Assembly: GCA_013216015.1 (NCBI GenBank)
Contig: JABSOI010000051.1
Location: forward strand, 1-43,179
From: Alteromonadaceae bacterium
Lineage (GTDB): Bacteria; Pseudomonadota; Gammaproteobacteria; Enterobacterales; Alteromonadaceae
Length of the DNA stretch: 43,179 nucleotides
Direction: 5' to 3'
This document shows, in pieces, positions 16,878 through 24,717 of the stretch. The notes below the pieces were generated by a model. The model searched no databases. It saw only the letters and a program-made list of their open reading frames with translations, and was not told where the DNA came from. The position numbers and the translations under genes were made by a program. Position 1 is the stretch's first letter; every line of letters starts with the position of its first letter.

Positions 16878-17504
16878 TTACAAAGTTCCAAATATTTTGT
16901 CACCAGCATCACCCAATCCGGGCAAAATATAACCTTGCTCGTTGAGCTTTTCATCAATTACACCTAGAAACAAATCAACATCAGGATGATGGTTTGTTAT
17001 TAATTCGATACCTTCAGGTGCAGCAACTAAAAAGATGGCGATAATATTTTTACAACCTGACTCTTTAAGCAGTTTGATTGTGTCATTGGCCGTACCGCCG
17101 GTTGCAAGCATAGGATCAATAATAATGGCTGTTCTGCTTTCTATATCATTTATGATATTTTGATAATAGACTTCAGGCTGTAAAGTTTCTTCATTACGCT
17201 GTAAACCTACAACACTAATTTTTGCACAGGGTAATATTGATAATGAACCATCCAGCATGCCTAAACCAGCTCTTAAAATTGGTACTAAAGTAGGTTGTTT
17301 ATCAGCAAGCATCGGGGTGGAAATATCACCCGACCAGCAAGTAAGTGGCTTCTGAGTTAAAGCCATATTTGTGGTCGCTTCTATGGTTAGTATGCTGGCA
17401 ATTTCTCGGGTGAGCTCCCGAAATGATTTTACTGAAATTTGATGATCTCTTAACAGACTGATCTTATGTTTTACCAAGGAATGTTTACTTTCATATACTG
17501 CCAT
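16878..17504 (-). CDS. upp: uracil phosphoribosyltransferase
   Basis: Converts uracil and PRPP to UMP, a salvage reaction in the cytosol. At 208 residues it equals E. coli Upp in length. The PRPP-binding motif is visible as IIDPMLATGGTANDT, and the uracil-binding C-terminal segment as EQGYILPGLGDAGDKIFGT. The start ATG at 17502-17504 is preceded by an AAGGAAAA ribosome binding site on the minus strand. It is transcribed leftwards, convergent with deoA. No RutR-type palindrome is visible upstream. It recaptures the uracil released by DeoA. Confidence 0.95.
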   Translation of the reverse strand: MAVYESKHSLVKHKISLLRDHQISVKSFRELTREIASILTIEATTNMALTQKPLTCWSGDISTPMLADKQPTLVPILRAGLGMLDGSLSILPCAKISVVGLQRNEETLQPEVYYQNIINDIESRTAIIIDPMLATGGTANDTIKLLKESGCKNIIAIFLVAAPEGIELITNHHPDVDLFLGVIDEKLNEQGYILPGLGDAGDKIFGTL

Positions 17505-17682
17505 TATTTTTCCTTTGTTAATTAATTTGTTCTTTCTAACTTTTTAAATTTGTTTCTTGTTGTCTGTATTTAATAATGCAATTAGCTATGTTGTTGTTAA
17601 CTATGGCTGAGACTATAACAAACTGTTTTATAATGCTTATTAGTTAAACTATTTTAATTTTTTTAAAGTCGAAATTTTACCT

Positions 17683-17796
17683 CTCAGGATGGGTTAACCG
17701 CAGGCGCAATCCGTAAAAATACATATTTATCAATTGGTTAGTGGTTAAGTGAACGCCAAGTGTGATAGGTTACGCCGTTGGCTAACCCATCCTGAG
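17683..17796. repeat. paired REP-like palindromes between upp and tdk
   Basis: CTCAGGATGGGTTA at 17683-17696 is exactly inverted at 17783-17796 (TAACCCATCCTGAG). Each side also carries its own inner GATGGGTTA-type palindrome, giving a 114-bp structure of two opposed units, similar in layout to a paired REP element. The rest of the 338-base upp-tdk gap is AT-rich with nothing else recognised. Confidence 0.75.
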
Positions 17797-17842
17797 TTCA
17801 AATCTTGAACCTGTACTTCTAAGTTGCTTATTGCAACAGGTA

Positions 17843-18430
17843 TTAGCTTGTTTCTAACCAGACAAGCTCTTTAAAGTGAGCGCGGCAAAGTGGCTCATAG
17901 CGTTCATTACCGCCTACTTCCACTTGTTCTCCGCCTGTGACAGCATTTCCGTTACTATCAAGTCTAATAACAAAGTTTGCTTTACGGCCACAATGGCAAA
18001 TAGTTTTAAGTTCGACTAATTTATCTGCCCAGGCGAGTAGGGCAGCACTGCCGGAAAAGGTTTGTCCCAGAAAGTCGGTGCGTATTCCGTAGGCAAGTAC
18101 CGGGATATGTAATGAATCAACAATGTCTGTTAATTGTTTCACTTGATCGGCAGACAAAAATTGGGCCTCATCAATTAACACACAATCAATTTTTTGTCGC
18201 TGATGTAATTCTTCAATGTCACTGAATAATGTTGTGTCTTCATTAAATAAGAGAGCGTCGGCATCAATGCCTAAACGAGATGCTACTTTACCTTTTGCAA
18301 ACCGATCATCAATTTGTGAGGTATAAATAACGGTGTTCAATCCTCTTTCCTGATAATTATAAGAAGATTGTAATAAATGCGTCGATTTGCCGGCATTCAT
18401 AGAGGAATAATAAAAATAGAGTTGTGCCAT
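17843..18430 (-). CDS. tdk: thymidine kinase
   Basis: Phosphorylates thymidine and deoxyuridine with ATP. At 195 residues it is a normal type-II thymidine kinase. The Walker A loop is [13 protein letters not shown] (residues ~7-19), the Walker B-like segment is VLIDEAQFL, and the structural zinc site uses CHCGRKA plus the late LCRAHF. Transcribed leftwards and on its own, with the paired palindromes downstream. It sits within the nucleoside cluster and provides salvage opposite in direction to DeoA breakdown. Confidence 0.94.
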   Translation of the reverse strand: MAQLYFYYSSMNAGKSTHLLQSSYNYQERGLNTVIYTSQIDDRFAKGKVASRLGIDADALLFNEDTTLFSDIEELHQRQKIDCVLIDEAQFLSADQVKQLTDIVDSLHIPVLAYGIRTDFLGQTFSGSAALLAWADKLVELKTICHCGRKANFVIRLDSNGNAVTGGEQVEVGGNERYEPLCRAHFKELVWLETS

Positions 18431-18517
18431 AGTTTCTTTAGTGTCTTGTGTTATTGTTATTAGAAATACTCATGCTAATCAGCATAAATAAGTAGCTATG
18501 TTATCTAGGCTATATTA

Positions 18518-18551
18518 AGAAAAAGCCTTTTCATTGTTAAATGAAAAGGCT
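18518..18551 (-). terminator. rho-independent terminator of the deoC-aldehyde dehydrogenase operon
   Basis: AGCCTTTTCAT (18524-18534) pairs with ATGAAAAGGCT (18541-18551) across a 6-base loop. On the minus strand the hairpin is followed by TTTTTC. It lies 18 bases after the aldehyde dehydrogenase stop codon. Confidence 0.9.
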
Positions 18552-18568
18552 GTTAATTCTAGACGGAT

Positions 18569-20950
18569 TTACGCGCCATAGGGCACCCAGATATTTTTTA
18601 TTTCGACTGATTTTCTTAAAAACAAATCAGATCCAATTTGTTTATCATCAAACCAATCATATTGTTTACCGTAATTAACCCAGGTTCGTTTCATTGTAGC
18701 GGCCGCTTCAAATTCAACTGATTTACTGCCTTCTTCAGAGCCCCAATACCAGAAGCCATCTATATCATAGTGTTTAGCAAGAGTATCGGTCAATACATCT
18801 CTGTCACCCGTGATAATATTAATAACGCCACCAGGAAGGTCTGAGGTATTTAGAATTTGATAAAAATCAGTCGCCAGCAATGCTGTTTGCGATGATGGTA
18901 CAAAAATAACCCGATTTCCCATTGCGATAGCTGGCATGATGGTAGAAATCATTCCTAAAAATCCAGCTTCTTCAGGTGCTACAATAGCAATGTTTCCAAC
19001 AGCTTCTTTCATTGCCAAGGTTACGATACGCTGTGGTGGTGAATGGATCTGACCTTCATACTTATCAGCCCATGCTGCGCTGGTGAAAATACGGCTGATG
19101 GATAATTCTATTTCTTTTTTTGCATCAGCGATAGATTTACCGGTAAGTTGAACAATACGTTTGGCGAATTCTTCAGCTCTGGCATCTAAATTTTCAGCAA
19201 TAAAATATAAGACTTGCGCGCGGTTGTGGGCGGTAGCGCTTGTCCAGGGACTTGCTTTATTGGCTGCTTCTACAGCATTTCGAACATCTTTTCTGCTACC
19301 GTCTGGAACTTCAGCAATTTGTGTACCTGCTGCATCAAACACAGGTAGACTATAGCCACTGTCTGGACGTGCTTGTTTACCTCCAATGTAAAGCTTAGGC
19401 GTACGATCAATATTGGCAATGTCTGCATTGCTTGTTTTGGCTTTTGGCTTGGCTGTTTTTTTAACAGGAGCTGAAAGTTTAGCTAACCAGCTTTCCTGAA
19501 TATATTCATAAAGTCCTTCTTTACCACCTTCACGGCCAAATCCAGATTCTCTGTAACCACCAAATCCACATGAAGCGTCAAACATGTTAGTACAGTTTAT
19601 CCAAATTGCTCCCGCTTTAATTTTAGGGGCAACATCCAGAGCTAAATTAATGTTTTCAGACCAAACACTTGCAGCTAACCCATAACGGCTGTTATTCGCT
19701 ATTTGAACGGCTTCTGCAGGTGTTCTAAAGGTCATTGCCACTAGAACAGGACCAAAAATTTCCTGTTGAGCGACAGTAGATGCCGGCTCTACATTAGTCA
19801 TTAATGTAGGAGGGTAGTAACAACCATTATCAGGCACAGGCTCTTTGGGTTGATGCAAGGTTGCGCCTTCGCTCACGCCAAGTGCAACCATTTTTTTAAT
19901 TATGGCCAGTTGAGTAGGATCAATAATTGCACCCATATCAATTGATTTACACAGAGAGTCACCAACAACCAGCTTGTTCATTCTTTCGGTTAGTTTCTTT
20001 GTTAGTTTTTCAGCAATAGATTCCTGCATTAATAAACGCGAACCCGCACAGCAAACCTGGCCCTGATTAAACCAAATAGCGTCAACAACACCTTCAACCA
20101 CACTGTCCAGATCGGCATCTTCAAATACTATGAAAGCAGACTTTCCTCCTAGTTCCAGTGAGACTTTCTTACCGGTACCAGCGGTTGCTTTTCGAATAAT
20201 ACGACCAACAGAAGTTGAACCTGTAAAAGCGATCTTGGCAATATCTTGATGTTCTACAATTGCCTGACCTGCTGTACCATCACCTAAAATAAGGTTAAAT
20301 ACACCTTTGGGTAAATTTATTTCATCACAAATCTGCGCAAATAATACGGCAGTCGCAGAGGTGAACTCTGCTGGTTTTAAAATGACGGTATTACCCATAG
20401 CTAAAGCTGGTGCTACTTTCCAGGCCAACATTAATAATGGGAAGTTCCATGGAATTATTTGACCAACAACACCTAAAGGTTGATAACCGGGGAATTCTGA
20501 ATCCATCAATTGTGCCCAACCGGCATGATGGTAAAAATGTCTGGCAACAAGCGGCATATCTATATCTCTAGATTCTCTGATAGGTTTACCATTGTCTAAA
20601 GTTTCTAATACCGCGAATAAACGGCTATGTTTTTGTAATTGTCGGGCCAGGGCATAAAGGTATTTTGCCCGGGCATGTCCGCCAAGTTTTTGCCATTGGG
20701 CTTGAGCGGCACCAGCTGCTTTTACTGCAGAATCGACATCTTTTTCATTGCCTTGTGCAACTTTTGCCAGCACTTCTAAATTTGCAGGATTCTGACTGTC
20801 AAAATATTCTTTAGCTTGAGGCTGTTGCCATTGACCATTGATGTAGTGATCAAAAGTATTTTTTTTATCTTTTAACCATTGCATTGCAGCAGAGCTGTTT
20901 TCAGATGACGGACCATATTCCATGTTATTAAAAATCTCTTTTATTGACAT
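18569..20950 (-). CDS. ALDH16-type aldehyde dehydrogenase with a C-terminal pseudo-ALDH domain
   Basis: A 793-residue protein with two aldehyde dehydrogenase domains. The first (~30-490) is complete: IIPWNFPLL, the general-base glutamate E266 in SLELGGKSAF, and catalytic cysteine C300 in WFNQGQVCCAGSR. A Lys/Ala/Pro-rich linker (APVKKTAKPKAKTSN, ~495-510) leads to a second domain (~520-793) that has the N-terminal ALDH cofactor fold (IAIVAPEEAGFLGMISTIMPAIAMGN) but no GQxC segment. This is the layout of family ALDH16. It lies 72 bases downstream of deoC on the same strand, and DeoC releases acetaldehyde. The likely role is oxidation of acetaldehyde to acetate with NAD+. The substrate is inferred from that pairing. 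An intrinsic terminator follows. Confidence 0.88.
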   Translation of the reverse strand: MSIKEIFNNMEYGPSSENSSAAMQWLKDKKNTFDHYINGQWQQPQAKEYFDSQNPANLEVLAKVAQGNEKDVDSAVKAAGAAQAQWQKLGGHARAKYLYALARQLQKHSRLFAVLETLDNGKPIRESRDIDMPLVARHFYHHAGWAQLMDSEFPGYQPLGVVGQIIPWNFPLLMLAWKVAPALAMGNTVILKPAEFTSATAVLFAQICDEINLPKGVFNLILGDGTAGQAIVEHQDIAKIAFTGSTSVGRIIRKATAGTGKKVSLELGGKSAFIVFEDADLDSVVEGVVDAIWFNQGQVCCAGSRLLMQESIAEKLTKKLTERMNKLVVGDSLCKSIDMGAIIDPTQLAIIKKMVALGVSEGATLHQPKEPVPDNGCYYPPTLMTNVEPASTVAQQEIFGPVLVAMTFRTPAEAVQIANNSRYGLAASVWSENINLALDVAPKIKAGAIWINCTNMFDASCGFGGYRESGFGREGGKEGLYEYIQESWLAKLSAPVKKTAKPKAKTSNADIANIDRTPKLYIGGKQARPDSGYSLPVFDAAGTQIAEVPDGSRKDVRNAVEAANKASPWTSATAHNRAQVLYFIAENLDARAEEFAKRIVQLTGKSIADAKKEIELSISRIFTSAAWADKYEGQIHSPPQRIVTLAMKEAVGNIAIVAPEEAGFLGMISTIMPAIAMGNRVIFVPSSQTALLATDFYQILNTSDLPGGVINIITGDRDVLTDTLAKHYDIDGFWYWGSEEGSKSVEFEAAATMKRTWVNYGKQYDWFDDKQIGSDLFLRKSVEIKNIWVPYGA

Positions 20951-21022
20951 AATGAATTCTCTTTAATTGGTTTAATTATTCGGTTTTGCTTAACTGTTTT
21001 TTATCAATTTTTTTTGTTAAGC

Positions 21023-22036
21023 CTAACTTATGGCGTGTCGATAGCTTGCCGAATAACTGCCAGTAACAAAGTGTTCTAACTGTCGTTCGATATCGCCCAG
21101 CAAGCTGCTGGCGCCAAAACGGAATAAATGAGGATCAAGCCACTCATTACCTAATTCTTCTTTCATTAAAATCATGTATTCAATTGCTTGTTTAGCGGTT
21201 TGAATACCACCGGCAGGTTTATAACCTATGGCTATACCTGTTAATTCATAATACTCACGGATAGCGCGCACCATCACTAAACTTACAGGTAATGTTGCAT
21301 TAACGGGCTCTTTACCGGTACTTGTTTTGATAAAATCAGCACCAGCCATCATACAAACCCAGCTGGCTTTGGCTACATTCGTTAATGTCCCTAATTCGCC
21401 TGTCGCTAAAATTGTTTTTATATGGGCATCTTTACAAGCATCACGAAAGTCTTTTACTTCGTCGTATATACCTTGCCAATCACCGGTAAGCACTTTATCA
21501 CGACTAATAACGATATCAATTTCAGCCGCACCTTCAGAAACAGATGCTTCTATTTCCAGTAGCTTGATATTGTGAGGAGATTGGCCTGCCGGAAAACCGG
21601 TTGAAACAGCAGCGATAGGAATATCAGTGCCTTTTAGTGACTCAACAGCAGTTGAAATCATATTATGATAAACACAAACGGCACCAGTGGTTATATTTAA
21701 CTCGGTTGCATTAAGTGCTTCAAGCAAATCTTGTCTTACAGGCTGTTTGGCTTTTTGACAAAGTCTGCGCACTTTACCCGGAGTATCATCACCAGATAAT
21801 GTCGTTAAATCGATGAAGGTAATTGCTTTAAGTAGCCAAGCTGCCTGATGTTGTTTTTTTACTGTCCTGCGTTTACCTATTGTAGCTGCTCTACGTTCAA
21901 CAGCACTGCGATTGATGTTTATGCCATTAATAAAACCAAAGTTTAATGGCATACCCGGATTACGCAGGTCATTATTGGTGTTTTTTTGCAATGCAGATTT
22001 ACCGGCTACTGCGGTTTTAATGTCCTTATTTTTCAT
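21023..22036 (-). CDS. deoC: deoxyribose-phosphate aldolase, eukaryote-type DERA
   Basis: Cleaves 2-deoxyribose-5-phosphate to glyceraldehyde-3-phosphate and acetaldehyde. At 337 residues it is longer than E. coli DeoC (about 259) and resembles animal DERA in length and in sequence: FIDLTTLSGDDT, CVYHN, TILATGELGTLTNV and GFPAGQS are DERA-branch segments. The Schiff-base lysine is K237 in FIKTSTGKE, and K273 in GYKPAGGI is the second active-site lysine. A ~65-residue N-terminal extension (NFGFINGININRSAVERRA) is shared in style with the eukaryotic proteins. The first gene of a leftward operon with the ALDH16-type dehydrogenase. No RutR-type palindrome is seen upstream; a perfect 14-bp inverted repeat lies at 22226-22266. 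Confidence 0.94.
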   Translation of the reverse strand: MKNKDIKTAVAGKSALQKNTNNDLRNPGMPLNFGFINGININRSAVERRAATIGKRRTVKKQHQAAWLLKAITFIDLTTLSGDDTPGKVRRLCQKAKQPVRQDLLEALNATELNITTGAVCVYHNMISTAVESLKGTDIPIAAVSTGFPAGQSPHNIKLLEIEASVSEGAAEIDIVISRDKVLTGDWQGIYDEVKDFRDACKDAHIKTILATGELGTLTNVAKASWVCMMAGADFIKTSTGKEPVNATLPVSLVMVRAIREYYELTGIAIGYKPAGGIQTAKQAIEYMILMKEELGNEWLDPHLFRFGASSLLGDIERQLEHFVTGSYSASYRHAIS

Positions 22037-22453
22037 ATAAGCACCTAAAATTTAATAGTTAAAAATGAGCTCTGCCAACTTGGGTTGGTTTTGCTTGATT
22101 GATTTAATTATGTTGCGTTAACAATCTGTATTTCACTGATCTATATTTAACTAGTACAAAACATTAACACAAAGGATTTGAATCTTGTTCATTTACATAA
22201 CTAAGTACCAATTTTATCCATTTGTATTGATTTATCTATCTGCTTTGTTTGCATAGATAAATCAATGTCAATTGTGAACAGTGGGTTAGTTCGATAACAC
22301 ATTAATTAATGCTATCGGTAATTGTTACAGTAAGCTCAATATACTTGAGCGTTTAAAGTTATTGGTAGAAAAGCAACTGTTTTTATTTACTATAGCTCTT
22401 ATCTACCATAGTTATTAGGTACCATAGTTATTGACTAGCACAGCAAAGTAGCT
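22037..22453. other. non-coding region between nupC and deoC
   Basis: 417 bases with no gene. It contains the 14-bp inverted repeat at 22226-22266, a smaller one (GCTCAA-N5-TTGAGC, 22334-22350), and two copies of TACCATAGTTATT around 22403-22430. It should hold the deoC promoter and the 3' end of the nupC transcript. No clear intrinsic terminator with a T tract was found. Confidence 0.5.
22226..22266. repeat. perfect 14-bp inverted repeat upstream of deoC
   Basis: ATTGATTTATCTAT (22226-22239) is exactly inverted at 22253-22266 with a 13-base centre. There is no T tract on either side, so a regulator binding site is as likely as a terminator. It lies 190 bases before the deoC start and 188 bases after the nupC stop. 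Confidence 0.8.
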
Positions 22454-23695
22454 CTATAAGCTAAAAAACAAACCTGCAATTGCTGCGCTCATTAAGTTTG
22501 CCAACGTTGCTGCTATCATTGCACGCATACCTAAACGGGCAATATCATGTCTTCTGTTAGGCGCCATAGAACCAATGCCGCCTAATAAAATTGCGATAGA
22601 AGAAAGGTTGGCAAATCCACATAATGCGAAGGTTATTATTACCTGCGTACTTTCACTTAATGTATCTTTTATTTCTATAAAATTAACATAAGCAAAAAAT
22701 TCATTAACCACAATTTTTTGCCCGATAAAGCTTCCTGCCTGCACCATTTCAGAAGTTGGTATACCAATAATAAAAGCAAGAGGTGAGAATAAGTAACCTA
22801 GCATCCACTCAATAGTGATGTTTTCATAGCCAAATAAACCAGCAACACCACCAACCAGCGTGTTTAATAATGCGATTAAAGCAATGAATGCAAGTAACAT
22901 TGCGCCGACATTAACGGCTAATTTTAAGCCAGATGCTGCACCAGATGCTGCTGCATCTATTACATTTACCGGTGGATCTTCTTCTTCCGGTTCTACATCT
23001 TCCATGGCTATTTTACTGGGGTCAGTTTCAGGCACAATTATTTTGGCCATTAATAAACCACCAGGTGCTGCCATAAATGAGGCGGCAATTAAATATTTTA
23101 AATCTATGCCAAGCCCTGCATAGCCAGCTAAAATTGACCCGGCGACAGAAGCAAGGCCACCGACCATAATGGCAAATAATTCTGACTGGCTCATCTTTGA
23201 AATATAGGGACGGATAACTAATGGGGCTTCAGTTTGACCAACAAATATATTTGCTGTTGCAGATAATGATTCAGGTTTACTTGTTCTTAAAAGTTTTTGT
23301 AACCCGCCGCCAATAATGTTTATAACAAATTGCATTACACCTAAGTAATACAATACGGAAATAAGTGAAGAGAAAAAGATAATTACCGGTAAAACCCTTA
23401 CCGCGAAAACAAAACCTACACCATTGCTATACATTTCATCAGAGCCCAGCCCCCCGAACAAAAAGGTTATACCGACTTTTGCACTGTCGATAACGCCTTG
23501 TACGCCATTTGAAATAGCCAGAAGTACATCTTTACCAAATGGAATGTATAATACGAAGGCTCCAATTAATAATTGCAATGCGAATGCAAAACCTACGGTA
23601 CGATAATTAATATCTTTACGATGTCTAGAAAGTAAAAAAGCGATACCTAATAAGACACCCATACCCAATAAACCACGTAGAGCAGATAGTTCCAT
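22454..23695 (-). CDS. nupC: concentrative nucleoside transporter, NupC/CNT family
   Basis: Inner-membrane symporter (413 residues) importing nucleosides with a Na+ or H+ gradient. CNT hallmarks are present: the [12 protein letters not shown] motif (~153-164) of the first hairpin/nucleoside site, [25 protein letters not shown] with the NEFxAY motif (~325-350), and [17 protein letters not shown] (~373-389). Eight or more hydrophobic segments cover the chain; an acidic loop ([11 protein letters not shown], ~232-242) interrupts the middle. It is transcribed with udk (40-bp gap). Together they import nucleosides and trap uridine/cytidine as the monophosphate. Its place between the Oar-like receptors and catabolic enzymes makes it the probable inner-membrane step of the uptake route. 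Confidence 0.93.
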   Translation of the reverse strand: MELSALRGLLGMGVLLGIAFLLSRHRKDINYRTVGFAFALQLLIGAFVLYIPFGKDVLLAISNGVQGVIDSAKVGITFLFGGLGSDEMYSNGVGFVFAVRVLPVIIFFSSLISVLYYLGVMQFVINIIGGGLQKLLRTSKPESLSATANIFVGQTEAPLVIRPYISKMSQSELFAIMVGGLASVAGSILAGYAGLGIDLKYLIAASFMAAPGGLLMAKIIVPETDPSKIAMEDVEPEEEDPPVNVIDAAASGAASGLKLAVNVGAMLLAFIALIALLNTLVGGVAGLFGYENITIEWMLGYLFSPLAFIIGIPTSEMVQAGSFIGQKIVVNEFFAYVNFIEIKDTLSESTQVIITFALCGFANLSSIAILLGGIGSMAPNRRHDIARLGMRAMIAATLANLMSAAIAGLFFSL

Positions 23696-23735
23696 ATAAA
23701 CCTCATTATAAATATTTTTTGTTTTTTTTTTGACT

Positions 23736-24398
23736 TTATTTTTTTATAATTTTTAATTGATGCGCTTGTGTTAATTGCCTGATTTTAGCTTTGAGTACTT
23801 CAATTGCCATGCGGTTTTTTCCGCCCCGGGTAATAACAATGTCGGCAAATTCTTTAGAGGGTTCGATATATCGGTAATACATAGGGCGAACAGTTTCAAT
23901 ATATTGATTTGTAATTGAATCAACACTACGACCTCGTTCGGCAGTATCTCTTTGAATTCTGCGAATTAAGCAAATATCAAGTGGCGTATCTATATAGACT
24001 TTAATATCAAAACAATCAAGTAGTTCTGGATTAGAAAAAAGTAATATACCTTCAACTAGAATTATTTTCGTTGGTTTCAATTCAACGGTTGATTTTAATC
24101 TAGTGTGAGTTTTATAGCAGTATTGGGGACATTGAACTGTTTCATCTTTGATAAGAGCAATAAGCTGATCGCGCATCAAACTATGTTCAAAGGCACTTGG
24201 GTGATCGTAATTGGTTTTTACACGTTCACTCATAATTAAATTATCCTGGTCTCGATAATAAGCATCTTCCTTAATAATAGAAATACCATCGCCACCGAGT
24301 TCAGGTAGAAGTTCATCGAAAATTGTTTGAGCGAACAGTGTTTTCCCCGAAGCAGAGGCTCCGGCAATAGCAATCACTGTTGGTTTAATATTTTGCAA
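23736..24398 (-). CDS. udk: uridine kinase
   Basis: Phosphorylates uridine and cytidine to UMP and CMP. At 220 residues it is close to the usual ~213. The P-loop is [11 protein letters not shown] (residues ~13-23); the substrate-side motif is [11 protein letters not shown], the KTHTRL segment follows, and [13 protein letters not shown] is the Walker B-like strand. The [13 protein letters not shown] lid matches the family. First gene of a leftward udk-nupC operon, divergent from Oar receptor 3. A lone TTGACCA half-site lies just upstream at 24416-24422; the full palindrome at 24604 is 206 bases away and could serve both directions. Confidence 0.93.
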   Translation of the reverse strand: MQNIKPTVIAIAGASASGKTLFAQTIFDELLPELGGDGISIIKEDAYYRDQDNLIMSERVKTNYDHPSAFEHSLMRDQLIALIKDETVQCPQYCYKTHTRLKSTVELKPTKIILVEGILLFSNPELLDCFDIKVYIDTPLDICLIRRIQRDTAERGRSVDSITNQYIETVRPMYYRYIEPSKEFADIVITRGGKNRMAIEVLKAKIRQLTQAHQLKIIKK

Positions 24399-24717
24399 AA
24401 TATTTGTGCCTTAAGTTGACCAGTTAATAAAAGTTAGTGGTTAGCCCAATACCCTATATTTATAATACATAATTGGAATATTTGTACTGATAATCACAAA
24501 TCCGGTGATTATAGTAAGCCACTATTATGTTAACGAAAATATTTGGGTGGAAAAACGTCAGTTTTCGTTGCGATATTATTGAAAAATGTTAAATTACCAC
24601 AACCTGACCAGCTGGTCATTTTTATTATCAGTAAAAGAACAAATAATTCCATAATAATAATAATAATAATAAAAATTTAAAGTTAAAAAACAATATGAAA
24701 CTAGAGGATAATTTTTA
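24399..24717. promoter_or_regulatory. divergent control region between udk-nupC and Oar receptor 3
   Basis: 319 bases with a half operator near udk (TTGACCA, 24416-24422), a complete RutR-type palindrome at 24604-24619, an ATA trinucleotide run at about 24651-24671 and an AGAGGATAA ribosome binding site before the receptor ATG at 24718. No convincing -35/-10 pair could be fixed for either direction. Confidence 0.5.
24604..24619. promoter_or_regulatory. RutR-type operator, site E
   Basis: CTGACCAGCTGGTCAT contains a perfect TGACCAGCTGGTCA palindrome and matches TTGACCA-N2-TGGTCAA at 12 of 14 defined positions. It lies 98 bases before Oar receptor 3 and 205 bases before divergent udk. Confidence 0.82.

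Noticed and set aside
24416-24431. TTGACCAGTTAATAAA upstream of udk as a RutR-type site
   Set aside because: Only the left half matches; the right half has no GGTCA.
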